This document shows, one piece after another, positions 27,720-35,613 of a stretch of 64,000 nucleotides of DNA. The DNA lies in contig NZ_ARQF01000020.1 of assembly GCF_000384815.1 (NCBI RefSeq), forward strand, positions 682,001-746,000, given 5' to 3'. The first letter of the stretch is position 1; each line of letters starts with the position of its first letter. The notes under the pieces are model-generated. The model did no database searches and had not been told where the DNA came from. It worked only from the letters and a program-made list of their open reading frames with translations. Source of the DNA: Halodesulfovibrio aestuarii DSM 17919 = ATCC 29578. GTDB lineage: Bacteria; Desulfobacterota; Desulfovibrionia; Desulfovibrionales; Desulfovibrionaceae. The position numbers and the translations under genes were made by a program.

Positions 27720-29072
27720 ATGTCAGAAAACAACGATGCTAAACACATTATTATCCTAGGCGGTGGTTTTGCCGGACTTTGGGCAGCAAAAGAGCTCAGC
27801 AAACATGATGAATATAAAGTAACAGTCATAGACCGTAACAACTATCATCTATTCCAACCGTTACTTTATCAGGTTGCGTCTGCCGGTCTTGAGCCGGAGC
27901 AAATTACGTACCCGCTTCGTGGAACCTTCCGCAAAATGCTGAATGTCGAATTCCGCATGGCTGAGGTTACCGGACTTGATTTAAACAAGAGGGTTCTTCT
28001 CAGTGATGTCGGATCAATCCCTTATGACGGCCTTATTATCGCTCTGGGAAGTGTTACCAGCTACTTTGGTGTCCCCGGTGCGGATGAATTTGCCTTCTCA
28101 CTGAAAAGTGCAGAAGAGGCCATCGACATACGAAACCACATTTTATCCTGCTTTGAATACGCACAGCATGAAACCGACCCTGCAATACGCGAACAACTTC
28201 TTACATTCGTAATTGTAGGTGGCGGCCCTACAGGAACCGAGTATGCAGGAGCCCTTTCCGAGCTTGCCAACACGTCCCTGCGCAGAGACTTCAGAGGTCT
28301 GGAAAAAGATACTGTAAAAATTATGCTTATCGAAGGGGAAGACGGTCCTCTTAATGGCTACCCGGAAAAGTTACGCGGTTATGCCAAAAAGCGGTTAAAA
28401 AAACTTGGTGTTCACGGCTACTATAATCAGCACGTAGTCCAAGTGGAAGCAGACAAAGTTACTTTGAAGTCCGGCGAGGTCATTCCCACCCGCACGGTTC
28501 TTTGGACAGCGGGTGTCCGCGGCAATAAGGTTGCCGAAAAAATGGGGGTGCCTCTTGGCCGTGCCTACCGTATCATAACAAATCCAAACCTACAGCTGAC
28601 TGATCATCCGGAAGTATTTGTTGCCGGAGATATGGCATTGCCTATGGATGGTGACAGGATATTGGTCGCCCCCACAATTGCACCAAATGCAATTCAGCAG
28701 GGCATACTGGTCGCTAAAAATCTCATAAACCATTTTGCAGGCAAAGAGCTTACTTCATTTTCCTACCACGACAAAGGTTCTCTTGCCACCATCGGCCGTT
28801 CGAGCGCCGTCGTACATCTTGGAAAATTGAATATCACGGGGTTCTTCGCGTGGATAACGTGGCTGATAATACACATACTGTACCTTATTGGGTTCCGTAA
28901 CCGAGTTATAGTACTCATAAACTGGGCAGCAGAATATATATGCTTTGAACGTGGCGTGCGCTTAATTTTGCCCAAGGCAAAAGATACTATTCCCCATGGG
29001 AAGGCTGATGAATACGAAGCCTCAAGCACTGAAGGTTCAGCACTGAATAACCGTTCTGTAAAAGAAAAATAA
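27720..29072 (+). CDS. ndh: Type II NADH dehydrogenase (NDH-2) family flavoprotein
   Basis: A 450-residue NAD(P)H:quinone oxidoreductase candidate, single-subunit and not proton-pumping. It has an FAD-binding motif at the N-terminus (IIILGGGFAGLWAA), a second Rossmann motif for NADH (FVIVGGGPTGTEYAGAL), the FAD-binding VFVAGDMA, and a hydrophobic C-terminal stretch (about 380-410, WITWLIIHILYLIGF) that fits membrane attachment. The N-terminal NNYHLFQPLLYQVA is typical of NDH-2. Sulfide:quinone reductase is unlikely because the conserved cysteines are not evident. It seems monocistronic. Confidence 0.9.
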   Translation: MSENNDAKHIIILGGGFAGLWAAKELSKHDEYKVTVIDRNNYHLFQPLLYQVASAGLEPEQITYPLRGTFRKMLNVEFRMAEVTGLDLNKRVLLSDVGSIPYDGLIIALGSVTSYFGVPGADEFAFSLKSAEEAIDIRNHILSCFEYAQHETDPAIREQLLTFVIVGGGPTGTEYAGALSELANTSLRRDFRGLEKDTVKIMLIEGEDGPLNGYPEKLRGYAKKRLKKLGVHGYYNQHVVQVEADKVTLKSGEVIPTRTVLWTAGVRGNKVAEKMGVPLGRAYRIITNPNLQLTDHPEVFVAGDMALPMDGDRILVAPTIAPNAIQQGILVAKNLINHFAGKELTSFSYHDKGSLATIGRSSAVVHLGKLNITGFFAWITWLIIHILYLIGFRNRVIVLINWAAEYICFERGVRLILPKAKDTIPHGKADEYEASSTEGSALNNRSVKEK

Positions 29073-29109
29073 ATATAGCCGGCTCAGGTTGATAAGTATC
29101 AAAAGTACA

Positions 29110-29163
29110 GGCAGTATACAGCCATACTGATGGTTCTTTGATAGACACCATGGCAATACTGCC
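29110..29163 (+). other. Nested stem-loop between ndh and the next gene
   Basis: Outer stem GGCAGTAT/ATACTGCC and inner stem GCCAT/ATGGC enclose a 21-base apical part. No T-run follows, so it is not a simple terminator. It lies in the 241-base gap after ndh, which otherwise holds nothing I can support. It might be part of the leader of the small gene at 29314. Confidence 0.35.
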
Positions 29164-29313
29164 TAATTGTGCCGGTAGAAGACACTGGTCGCCTACAAAG
29201 TCCATTTTAGGCAGATTGAGACAGCACATTGCAAAGGGAAACGCACTAGATAACGGATTCACAGGATGCGTAGCCCATGTACTAGTTTGTCATCAACCCG
29301 AGAGGATGTGCTT

Positions 29314-29532
29314 ATGATTTTAAATGCTAATCAACTAAGGGCACTGCGCCAACGCAATGATGAAGAGTTGCACAAAGAACAGCCTAACAACGGCTACCCT
29401 GCCCATACAATTCGTGATTTGCTCCATACCGTTGAAGCAATCAAGAAAGAAAAGAAAAAATGGAAGCGGCTTGCGCAGGAACGCGGCAGTGTGATTGAAA
29501 TTATGAAAAAAGCACTGGAAGAAGAAGTTTAG
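29314..29532 (+). CDS. Small hypothetical protein, 72 residues
   Basis: Not recognised. The protein is highly charged, with a probable amphipathic helix or coiled coil in the C-terminal half (EAIKKEKKKWKRLAQERGS followed by a Glu-rich end). There are no cysteines or membrane segments. The ATG at 29314 has GAGGATG upstream and fits better than the longer frame from 29266. A perfect palindromic terminator follows 20 bases after the stop, which supports it being a real single-gene transcript. Confidence 0.65.
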   Translation: MILNANQLRALRQRNDEELHKEQPNNGYPAHTIRDLLHTVEAIKKEKKKWKRLAQERGSVIEIMKKALEEEV

Positions 29533-29551
29533 AATAAAATCAGCAAAGTAT

Positions 29552-29582
29552 AAAAAAAGGAAAGGGTACCCTTTCCTTTTTT
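29552..29582. terminator. Bidirectional palindromic terminator
   Basis: Palindrome centred on GGGTACCC with arms AAAAAGGAAAGG/CCTTTCCTTTTT. It serves the plus-strand small gene and overlaps the stop of the convergent zinc-ribbon gene by two bases. Confidence 0.9.
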
Positions 29583-29817
29583 ATTTCTTCGGATCTTTTG
29601 TTCCGGAATATGTACAGGCATTGCGGATCATCCTGTAATGCCCTTCTTTATCCACACCTATAGGACGTCCACACAGGCAAAATACTTTGCCATCGCGCTC
29701 ATCTATCTCAAAAATTTTTTTTATTCGATCTTTATGGCACCGGACAACTTCACCTTTACCTATCTTAAAATACTTCCAGAGCTTTCTGCGGCAAGCAGCA
29801 CACTTAAAAGTCAGCAT
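29581..29817 (-). CDS. Small zinc-ribbon-like protein, 78 residues
   Basis: Not assigned to a family. It has paired cysteines CAAC near the N-terminus, RCH in the middle and CLC further on, a pattern of a treble-clef or zinc-ribbon metal site, plus one C-terminal cysteine. It is basic (KLWKYFKIGKGE), so nucleic-acid binding is possible. The ATG at 29817 has an excellent GGGAGG box six bases upstream; the frame opens earlier at 29895. It sits 90 bases downstream of the pseudouridine synthase gene and may share its transcript. Confidence 0.65.
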   Translation of the reverse strand: MLTFKCAACRRKLWKYFKIGKGEVVRCHKDRIKKIFEIDERDGKVFCLCGRPIGVDKEGHYRMIRNACTYSGTKDPKK

Positions 29818-29907
29818 CACTATCCTCCCGAAGTGCAAACGCACGTTATTCCAACCGCGCAACTCACAAGTCATACAGAATTGCAAGGTAGTCACAATTT
29901 TCGCAAA

Positions 29908-30567
29908 TTAAAAATCAGGCGCTCTGTCAAATTCCAATATTTCATTGGAAACAGGATGCGCAATTTTTAAATAGCGAGAATGCAGCATAAGACGTTCACC
30001 AGGATTACGTGTACCATACAGGTTATCTCCGACAATAGGGCACCCCAACCCGAATTTATGGGAAGAATGCACGCGAAGTTGATGCGTACGTCCAGTAATC
30101 AGATCAAATGCGATACGAGTTTTTCCATCCGTATAATCCAGCTTTTGCCACAAGGTAATGCAACGTTTTCCCTGAAGCGGATCATAAATACGAATGGGGC
30201 TATTAAACCAGTCCAGACGCAACGGCAGATCAATTGTACCGCTCTCCCCGCGCACTTCGCCGTCAAGAATAGCCTCGTACTTTTTCCCAACCCGGCGTTC
30301 GCGGAACTCTGTAGACAAATTCCGCTTGGCATCCATTGTCAGCCCCAGAATAAGAATACCAGACGTGGACATATCAAGACGATGTGCCTCAGGATGCTCA
30401 ATGCACTCAGGAAACATTTCCCGCACACGGCTTACAACACAGTCTGCCTTCTCCGGCCCTTTCCCGGGTACAGAAAGTAATCCTGCGGGTTTGTACACCA
30501 CTACACAGTGCTCATCCGCGTACAGAACGTCTATTGAAAGATGCGATGCATCATATTTATCGAACAT
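29908..30567 (-). CDS. RluA-family pseudouridine synthase, catalytic module
   Basis: A 219-residue catalytic domain without an S4 domain. The catalytic aspartate is in HRLDMSTSGIL (motif II), with YKPAGLLSVPGKG before it and GRTHQLRVH after it. RNA target unknown. The preceding ORF (30583-31404) carries the N-terminal module that is normally fused to this type of synthase. The two lie in the same reading frame and are separated by TAA and, three codons later, TGA, then this ATG. The ribosome-binding site is weak (GGGTTGA). A paralogue lies at 37005-37634. Confidence 0.9.
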   Translation of the reverse strand: MFDKYDASHLSIDVLYADEHCVVVYKPAGLLSVPGKGPEKADCVVSRVREMFPECIEHPEAHRLDMSTSGILILGLTMDAKRNLSTEFRERRVGKKYEAILDGEVRGESGTIDLPLRLDWFNSPIRIYDPLQGKRCITLWQKLDYTDGKTRIAFDLITGRTHQLRVHSSHKFGLGCPIVGDNLYGTRNPGERLMLHSRYLKIAHPVSNEILEFDRAPDF

Positions 30568-30582
30568 ATATCAACCCAAAAG

Positions 30583-31404
30583 TTATTGTAAGCCGCAAAG
30601 CATGAAGCCGAGAATCGGTTGGCATTTTTCTTCGCACGCTTCATAAAACATACCGTGCTGCCGCGTTTGCGATTTATTTTCAGCCCCGTAAAAAAATTCT
30701 GCAATCCCCAGCGGAGTCAACTGGTTCTGCTGTGCATAATGAATCAGTTTAGGAGCACAACAATCTGCTGTGCCAGTTCGCATCCCCTGCTTGCTGTGGA
30801 ACACCTCTTTAAGGGGCTTTTTCTCACCCTTAAAATTCCCCAGAATATACAATGCGTACAATTCATTCATCAAAGAGCGAGATCGAGCTTTGCGCTCCTG
30901 CTTAAGCTGTTGTAACAACGCTTTTTCGGAAGGAGCCAGAATATTGATCCGGTCAGTGTACTCATTAACAATTTTATTTCCAGCAGAGTTCACCGCATTG
31001 TATCGGACTAAATCCATTACAGGCGGTGCCCAGCCGGGGATTTCGTATACTCTGTCATACTGGCCGGAAAAGGCGCGAACGATACCGACAGTGCCGTCCT
31101 GCTTCCTGCACACCATAATGCCGAGCATCTGTCCAAGCGCTTTGCCCCATAAATAGTCCGTGCTGTAACGTGAATTTCCTGCAAGAGCATCCAACCGGGC
31201 CTGAAGCTCCTGCTGTTCTGCAACCCCGTCAGGAATCGCAAGAAGCATGTCACCCTTGGCTTCCAACTCCTGACGCAATTTATGTGCATAGAATTTTGCC
31301 GCACCATACGGTAACGAATGCGTAACACCACATACGGGACAATACCCGAATGCAGCTGCTTCTTCAGAAAATTCATCTGTACACGTATCCAGAGGAATAA
31401 ACAC
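30583..31404 (-). CDS. Separate N-terminal module of a long RluA-type pseudouridine synthase
   Basis: A 273-residue protein with cysteine pairs (CPVC near the N-terminus, ADCCAPK, and CEEKC near the C-terminus). From memory, its last 80 residues resemble the region preceding the catalytic domain in the roughly 550-residue RluA-like synthases (pattern G.ADCCAPKLIHYA, then ACEEKCQPIL). It starts with GTG behind AGGAG and stops 15 bases before the catalytic ORF, in the same frame. It may therefore be one gene broken by two stops, or a natural two-protein form. Confidence 0.7.
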   Translation of the reverse strand: MFIPLDTCTDEFSEEAAAFGYCPVCGVTHSLPYGAAKFYAHKLRQELEAKGDMLLAIPDGVAEQQELQARLDALAGNSRYSTDYLWGKALGQMLGIMVCRKQDGTVGIVRAFSGQYDRVYEIPGWAPPVMDLVRYNAVNSAGNKIVNEYTDRINILAPSEKALLQQLKQERKARSRSLMNELYALYILGNFKGEKKPLKEVFHSKQGMRTGTADCCAPKLIHYAQQNQLTPLGIAEFFYGAENKSQTRQHGMFYEACEEKCQPILGFMLCGLQ

Positions 31405-31550
31405 GAACGTCTCCTAGCGGTCAATATGGCAAAATTCATCGTTCTGCACCGCAAGGTATATAGGCACTGAAAGCAAGAACAGCAAGGAAAGATAGGCCGG
31501 AGAATATAAGAACAGGCACGGCAAAATAGCTGCAACCCTGTAAACGCAGA

Positions 31551-31578
31551 AAAACGAGGTGAATTCACCTCGTTTTTT
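31551..31578. terminator. Palindromic terminator
   Basis: Perfect palindrome AAAACGAGGTGAA and its mirror, with T6 on the plus side and T5 on the minus side. On the minus strand it could end the ORP-like operon whose last gene stops at 31853. The stretch 31579-31852 contains a short dyad GTTAGAA-G-TTCTAAC near 31784-31798 and no gene I can support. Confidence 0.75.
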
Positions 31579-31852
31579 CTGTCGCAAACCTACCGGATAA
31601 AATCAGTATATCTAACAAAAGACTCTACAGGTCGATGAGAACTTGCGGTGGCGCAGTGCCATGCAGCAATAATCGTTAACAGAGCATATCGATTTACCTA
31701 AAACAACTCCGGCGGTTACACGATATTGCTATCGTTTGCGTTGCAAAAAAGTACAGAGGATGGGCACGGCCAAGGAATGCAACGTTAGAAGTTCTAACTT
31801 TGCAGTGCTCTTTTCAAGCCCGACAGCAGCTTCCTCCCTGCACAATCTGTTT

Positions 31853-32251
31853 CTAGTGGTTACCGCAGCCGTCAGAGCTTCCGCCACCACAAGTAAATTC
31901 CTGAGAGAAGCGCGGCAGGGAGCCAGCGATGAATGCACTTACTGCATCCTGAACACTTACAGCACCATTGCCATGCAGAACTTCAATGCCAACCTGATGG
32001 AAGCCCATCAGAGGACGCATACCCATACCGCCGGAAATGATTGCCTGCACTTTGTGCTCTGCAAGGTAGTTTACAGGAGCCATGCAGCCACCCTGTTCAT
32101 GCGGGATGTTCGGGATAACTTCAACATTAGCAATATTGCCGTCTTCTACAGAAACAAGGGTGTACATCTGGCAATGACCAAAATGTGCGTCTACGCCTGC
32201 TTCTAATCCACCTGGAACTGCAGACGGAACTGCTACGAGAGTTGAGGACAT
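31853..32251 (-). CDS. NifX/NifB-family (dinitrogenase iron-molybdenum cofactor) protein, ORP-like
   Basis: A 132-residue protein with the small RNase-H-like fold of the NifX/NifY/NafY and orange-protein group. Typical marks are DAHFGHC near the N-terminus and ISGGMGMRPLMGF. The C-terminal tail is Cys/Gly-rich (FTCGGGSSDGCGNH), which could bind metal. The Desulfovibrio orange protein of this fold holds a Mo-Cu-sulfide cluster and is encoded with MinD-like ATPases, as here. Cluster content here is inference. GGAG lies before the ATG. Last gene of the operon. Confidence 0.85.
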   Translation of the reverse strand: MSSTLVAVPSAVPGGLEAGVDAHFGHCQMYTLVSVEDGNIANVEVIPNIPHEQGGCMAPVNYLAEHKVQAIISGGMGMRPLMGFHQVGIEVLHGNGAVSVQDAVSAFIAGSLPRFSQEFTCGGGSSDGCGNH

Positions 32252-32297
32252 ATTTTTCTCCTTCTAATATGTCAAAATTGGATGCTGAAAGGGGTAC

Positions 32298-33161
32298 TTA
32301 CAGCTGTGAGAGTACATTGTTCCATATACCGGCAAAATCAGAGTACATAGCTGAATCAAATTCCGTGACAGTCTTGCGCTCCACCATAGCTGCTGTAACA
32401 GCATCAGAATGCGGTATTCGACCCGCAACGAGGTATCCCTTCTGTTTACAGAATGATTCAATTTTTTCTGTCATGCCGATATTTAAATCGTATTTATTTA
32501 TAACCACACATCCTTTAACACGGAAGTGGTCACATAATGCAGCGACGCGCTCTAAATCGTGCAACCCTGAGGGGGTCGGCTCCGTTACAAACACGGCAAG
32601 ATCTGTTCCGGAAAGAGAACTGATAACTGGACAGCCAATACCCGGTGCACCATCTGCAAGCAGAATCTCATAGCCAAGTTCTTTGGCAGTCTTACGAGCT
32701 TCGTCTTTAAGTAGCGCCACCAGCCTGCCGGAGTTTTCTTCTCCGGGGTACAACTGCGCATGAACCAGATGCCCAAACCGAGTTTTTGATCTGTACCATT
32801 CACCGCATTTCTTTAAATTAAAATCAATAGCATCGCTTGGACATAAAGCTACACAGACCTTACAGCCTTCACACTTCATCGGGTCAACAGTATAGGTTTC
32901 ACCTTCTAATTTGATTGCGTCAAAACGGCAAGGCTCTAAACAGACACCACAATGCACACAATCATCCTGTCTTATCTGCGCTTCATAACCGGACCAGAAT
33001 TCATGACTCTCATATTGCTCCGGTTGGCTGATAAGGTGAAAATCCGGCGCATCCACATCCAGATCGCAAAAGATTGCATTTTCTGAAAGATGGGCAAACG
33101 CACCGGTAACTGTTGTTTTACCGGCTCCGCCCTTACCGCTGATTATGAGAATTTCATGCAT
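32298..33161 (-). CDS. MinD/Mrp-type P-loop ATPase with inserted ferredoxin domain (second copy)
   Basis: A 287-residue ATPase with deviant Walker A ISGKGGAGKTT at the N-terminus. Between the ATPase halves (about residues 60-115) is a two-cluster ferredoxin insert: CVHCGVCLEPC and CEGCKVCVALC. Such ATPases accompany orange proteins and NifX-like proteins in sulfate reducers and other anaerobes and are thought to work in metal-cluster assembly or septum-related positioning. Its start overlaps the upstream paralogue by eight bases (ATGCATGA), so translation is coupled. Confidence 0.9.
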   Translation of the reverse strand: MHEILIISGKGGAGKTTVTGAFAHLSENAIFCDLDVDAPDFHLISQPEQYESHEFWSGYEAQIRQDDCVHCGVCLEPCRFDAIKLEGETYTVDPMKCEGCKVCVALCPSDAIDFNLKKCGEWYRSKTRFGHLVHAQLYPGEENSGRLVALLKDEARKTAKELGYEILLADGAPGIGCPVISSLSGTDLAVFVTEPTPSGLHDLERVAALCDHFRVKGCVVINKYDLNIGMTEKIESFCKQKGYLVAGRIPHSDAVTAAMVERKTVTEFDSAMYSDFAGIWNNVLSQL

Positions 33162-34008
33162 GGACGGACTCCTGAATAGAACAAATCAGCTCTTCAAACA
33201 CAGGCTTCAACTCAGGGACTGCATCTGTAATGACTGCTCCCACAGAATAAGCTTCTGCGATGCCTCTATCAAACGGAATCTCCGCCCATATAGGAATATT
33301 ATTTTCTTTGCAGAAGGTATACACCTGATTGTCACCAATGCCAGCTTTATTCACAACAACACCCATAGGTTTGTTAAATACCGCAAAGGCATCATAAGCA
33401 ATTTTAAAATCATAAAATCCAAACGGGGTCGGCTCCGTTACCAGCACCACACAGTCTGCATCTGCGACTGCACAAACTGCAGGGCAGCTTGCACCGGGAG
33501 GAGAATCTATAATTATATCGCGAGAATCATTTTCATACATTGAAAAGACCTTGCGCTTAACCAGCTTCATTAGTGGAGGACACATAGCCTCACCGATGCG
33601 AAGCCTACCCATATGGAACGCAATATCACCGGAAGTGCCATAGCACAGCTCGCCCAATTCACGTGAACTCTCTGTTAATGCACCGGTTGGACACACAGCA
33701 ATACAACCGCCACAACCATGACACATATCAGGAAAGGTTAATAACGTATCCCCAATTAATGCAATTGCCTTAAACTGGCACAACTCAGCACAGGCTCCAC
33801 AAGAGGTGCACATCCCCTCGTCTGCTTGAGGGACTTCGATATATCCTTTCTCTGTTCCGGTGATTTCAGGATGTAAAAATAAATGAAGATTAGGTTCTTC
33901 AACATCCAGATCTACCGCAGCAACAGGGGGGGACCAGTTTGCTGCTAACGCAGCAGTAACTGTTGTTTTACCGGTACCACCTTTACCGCTGGCCACTGCA
34001 ATAATCAC
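33154..34008 (-). CDS. MinD/Mrp-type P-loop ATPase with inserted ferredoxin domain (first copy)
   Basis: A 284-residue paralogue of the next gene, with Walker A VASGKGGTGKTT and two cluster motifs CTSCGACAELC and CHGCGGCIAVC in the insert. The paired copies suggest a heterodimer, as in the ORP complex of Desulfovibrio. It starts with GTG, sharing its G with the TAG stop of the upstream gene. Confidence 0.9.
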   Translation of the reverse strand: MIIAVASGKGGTGKTTVTAALAANWSPPVAAVDLDVEEPNLHLFLHPEITGTEKGYIEVPQADEGMCTSCGACAELCQFKAIALIGDTLLTFPDMCHGCGGCIAVCPTGALTESSRELGELCYGTSGDIAFHMGRLRIGEAMCPPLMKLVKRKVFSMYENDSRDIIIDSPPGASCPAVCAVADADCVVLVTEPTPFGFYDFKIAYDAFAVFNKPMGVVVNKAGIGDNQVYTFCKENNIPIWAEIPFDRGIAEAYSVGAVITDAVPELKPVFEELICSIQESVHA

Positions 34009-34568
34009 TAGATACGACCTCCGCCTCTACGACCGCCACCTTGACCGCCACCTTGACCGCCACCTTGACCGCCACAGCGTCCGCCGCCTTGTCCACCTTG
34101 TCCACGGCCTGCACCCTGACCACGACCAGCGCCCATTCCGGCACCCTGTCCCGCGCCCTGAGGCTGCTGAGAAGTCTGAGCAGCACCGCCACCCATTCCA
34201 CTTTTGCCCTGAGAATTAGGTGAAGAAGCAATTGTGATATTGCCTTTATTAAATTCTTCTACTGCCTGACGTACTGTCATATTTTCAACGTCCTGCCCAA
34301 CTTGGACATGCGCTGCTTCCAGTGCTGTAAAAGCCTTAGGACCAACATAGCCGGTAAGCACAACCGTTGCGCCGCTACCTGCTACATTTTGAGCAGCCTG
34401 AATGCCAGCGCCTTGAGACATTGTCTGTGAAAGACCGTTATCCAAGTAAGAAAACTCAAGGCTCTGAGAATCTACAATCAAAAAACCAGGTGCTCGTCCG
34501 AAACGAGGGTTTACGGTATCATCAAGTGTTGGGCCATTGGTGCTGATTGCTAATTTAACTGATTCCAT
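34008..34568 (-). CDS. NifX-family protein with long Gly-rich tail
   Basis: A 186-residue protein. Residues 1-115 form a NifX/ORP-type domain (DDTVNPRFGRAPGFLIVD, VLTGYVGPKAFTAL). From about 120 the chain becomes a low-complexity Gly/Gln/Arg tail (GQGAG, GRGQG, GQGGG repeats, one Cys), encoded in part by a 12-base tandem repeat. The tail may be a flexible metal- or nucleic-acid-contacting arm. GGAG precedes the ATG. It is the second gene of the operon, after the DUF134 regulator. Confidence 0.85.
   Translation of the reverse strand: MESVKLAISTNGPTLDDTVNPRFGRAPGFLIVDSQSLEFSYLDNGLSQTMSQGAGIQAAQNVAGSGATVVLTGYVGPKAFTALEAAHVQVGQDVENMTVRQAVEEFNKGNITIASSPNSQGKSGMGGGAAQTSQQPQGAGQGAGMGAGRGQGAGRGQGGQGGGRCGGQGGGQGGGQGGGRRGGGRI
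34026..34078. repeat. 12-base tandem repeat in the Gly-rich tail
   Basis: About three and a half copies of a unit reading CCGCCACCTTGA on the plus strand, which encodes GQGG on the minus strand. Such in-frame repeats tend to vary in copy number between strains. Confidence 0.8.
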
Positions 34569-34626
34569 ATGTTACTCCTTGGTGATGTCCATGCATCAGA
34601 AAACGGTTTTTAACGCCACGAACATA

Positions 34627-35001
34627 CTAAATGTTGTCGGGGTCACCTATCTTTTGCTTACCACCAGAACAACAAGGCTGTCCTGCTTCGTTCTTAGCCT
34701 GTAGGTCTGCTTCAAATTTATAGTCTCCACCTTCAACCCGGATCGCACATCCTTCAGAAAGAGCAGTAGCAATTGTTTTTCGCGCTCCTGCTAAAATGCG
34801 TCCAAGCGTTGGGCGAGAAACACCCATTTGTGTGGCAGCTTCTTCTTGTAAAAAACCCTCAGCATCAATCAACTGCAGTGCTTCAAACTCATCCACAGAT
34901 AACTCTACTGTTGTTAAGTCCATCATTGGAATTCCCTGCGGTTTATAAAACACCACATGAGGCATCTTCCTGACAACACGGGTTATTTTTCGTCTGCCCA
35001 C
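34627..35001 (-). CDS. DUF134 (UPF0251) putative DNA-binding protein
   Basis: A 124-residue protein of the DUF134 family: a conserved N-terminal part (RKMPHVVFYKPQGIPM) and a sigma-70-region-4-like helix-turn-helix (LSVDEFEALQLIDAEGFLQ then EEAATQMGVSRPTLGRIL). The C-terminal CC may bind metal. The family often sits beside NifX-type genes and is the likely regulator of this operon. It starts with GTG behind AGGAG. A sigma-70-like promoter and a large dyad lie just upstream. Confidence 0.88.
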   Translation of the reverse strand: MGRRKITRVVRKMPHVVFYKPQGIPMMDLTTVELSVDEFEALQLIDAEGFLQEEAATQMGVSRPTLGRILAGARKTIATALSEGCAIRVEGGDYKFEADLQAKNEAGQPCCSGGKQKIGDPDNI

Positions 35002-35032
35002 AAATTCTCCTGTTCGGTTAGTAAGTACTCAC

Positions 35033-35060
35033 AATTTATGCATCCACTGTTTAAAGTCAA
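35033..35060 (-). promoter_or_regulatory. Sigma-70-like promoter of the DUF134/ORP-like operon
   Basis: On the minus strand TTGACT (35055-35060), a 16-base spacer and TAAATT (35033-35038), about 30 bases before the GTG start. I saw no sigma-54 -24/-12 element here. Confidence 0.6.
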
Positions 35061-35070
35061 TACAAAAAAT

Positions 35071-35123
35071 GAGCGTAGGTTCAAAAAAAAGTATAACCAT
35101 CTAATTATTATGAACATACGCTC
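35071..35123. promoter_or_regulatory. Long dyad upstream of the DUF134 promoter
   Basis: GAGCGTAGGTTCA (35071-35083) and TGAACATACGCTC (35111-35123) match in 12 of 13 positions as inverted repeats 27 bases apart, just upstream of the -35. It is a candidate binding site for the DUF134 protein or another regulator, shared with any plus-strand transcript on the right. Confidence 0.5.
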
Positions 35124-35198
35124 AAAACTTTTTTATGCTTTTTAAGCAGAAGAATAAAACGATATCCTAGTAACTCTCTGAAGGGACATTTCCTCTTT

Positions 35199-35312
35199 AT
35201 GGACAAAAATTTTCAAATCCGTTCAAGGTGGAATCCTTATTGTCCCAACACTCCTGCAGCAAAGTCATATTCAATGAAAAACCAGGCGGCACAAGCATTG
35301 GCTCAGACTTAG
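35199..35312 (+). CDS. Possible small protein, 37 residues
   Basis: An ATG frame of 37 codons that ends two bases before a strong terminator. The upstream AAGGGA is about 12 bases away, longer than ideal. The protein is basic in its first half (NFQIRSRWNPYCPN) and Ala/Gln-rich at the end. It resembles nothing I know. The tight ORF-terminator fit and the dyad upstream make it more likely than chance, but the call is tentative. Confidence 0.35.
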   Translation: MDKNFQIRSRWNPYCPNTPAAKSYSMKNQAAQALAQT

Positions 35313-35313
35313 C

Positions 35314-35359
35314 AAAATAAAAGCCTTCATACAAAGAACTGTATGAAGGCTTTTATTTT
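35314..35359. terminator. Strong bidirectional terminator
   Basis: A 19-bp stem AAAATAAAAGCCTTCATAC with its complement and loop AAAGAACT. It follows the small ORF on the plus strand and can back up the tRNA terminator on the minus strand. Confidence 0.9.
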
Positions 35360-35403
35360 CTAATAGTTAACGGGATGCATCCTTAAAACCAAAGAATAGG
35401 CAT

Positions 35404-35435
35404 AAAAAAAAGTCCTCATACAATGTATGAGGACT
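35404..35435 (-). terminator. Terminator of the first tRNA array
   Basis: Stem AGTCCTCATAC/GTATGAGGACT with loop AAT, then T7 on the minus strand, 9 bases after tRNA-Asp. Confidence 0.9.
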
Positions 35436-35444
35436 AAATTTACA

Positions 35445-35523
<79 letters not shown>

Positions 35524-35527
35524 AAAA

Positions 35528-35603
35528 TGGTGGGCGGTACAAGGCTCGAACTTGTGACCCTCGGCTTGTAAGGCCGATGCTCTCCCAACTGAGCTAACCG
35601 CCC
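35528..35603 (-). tRNA. tRNA-Val(TAC), copy 1
   Basis: Acceptor stem GGGCGGT/ACCGCCC, D-arm AGCTCAGTTGGGAGAGC, anticodon loop CTTACAA giving TAC, T-arm GTTCGAGCC, encoded CCA; 76 bases. First gene of its array. Confidence 0.96.
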
Positions 35604-35613
35604 GATGCAGAAG

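Noticed and set aside
34627-35124. Sigma-54 promoter for the ORP-like operon, expected from Desulfovibrio
   Set aside because: No GG-N10-GC element was found; a sigma-70-like promoter fits better.
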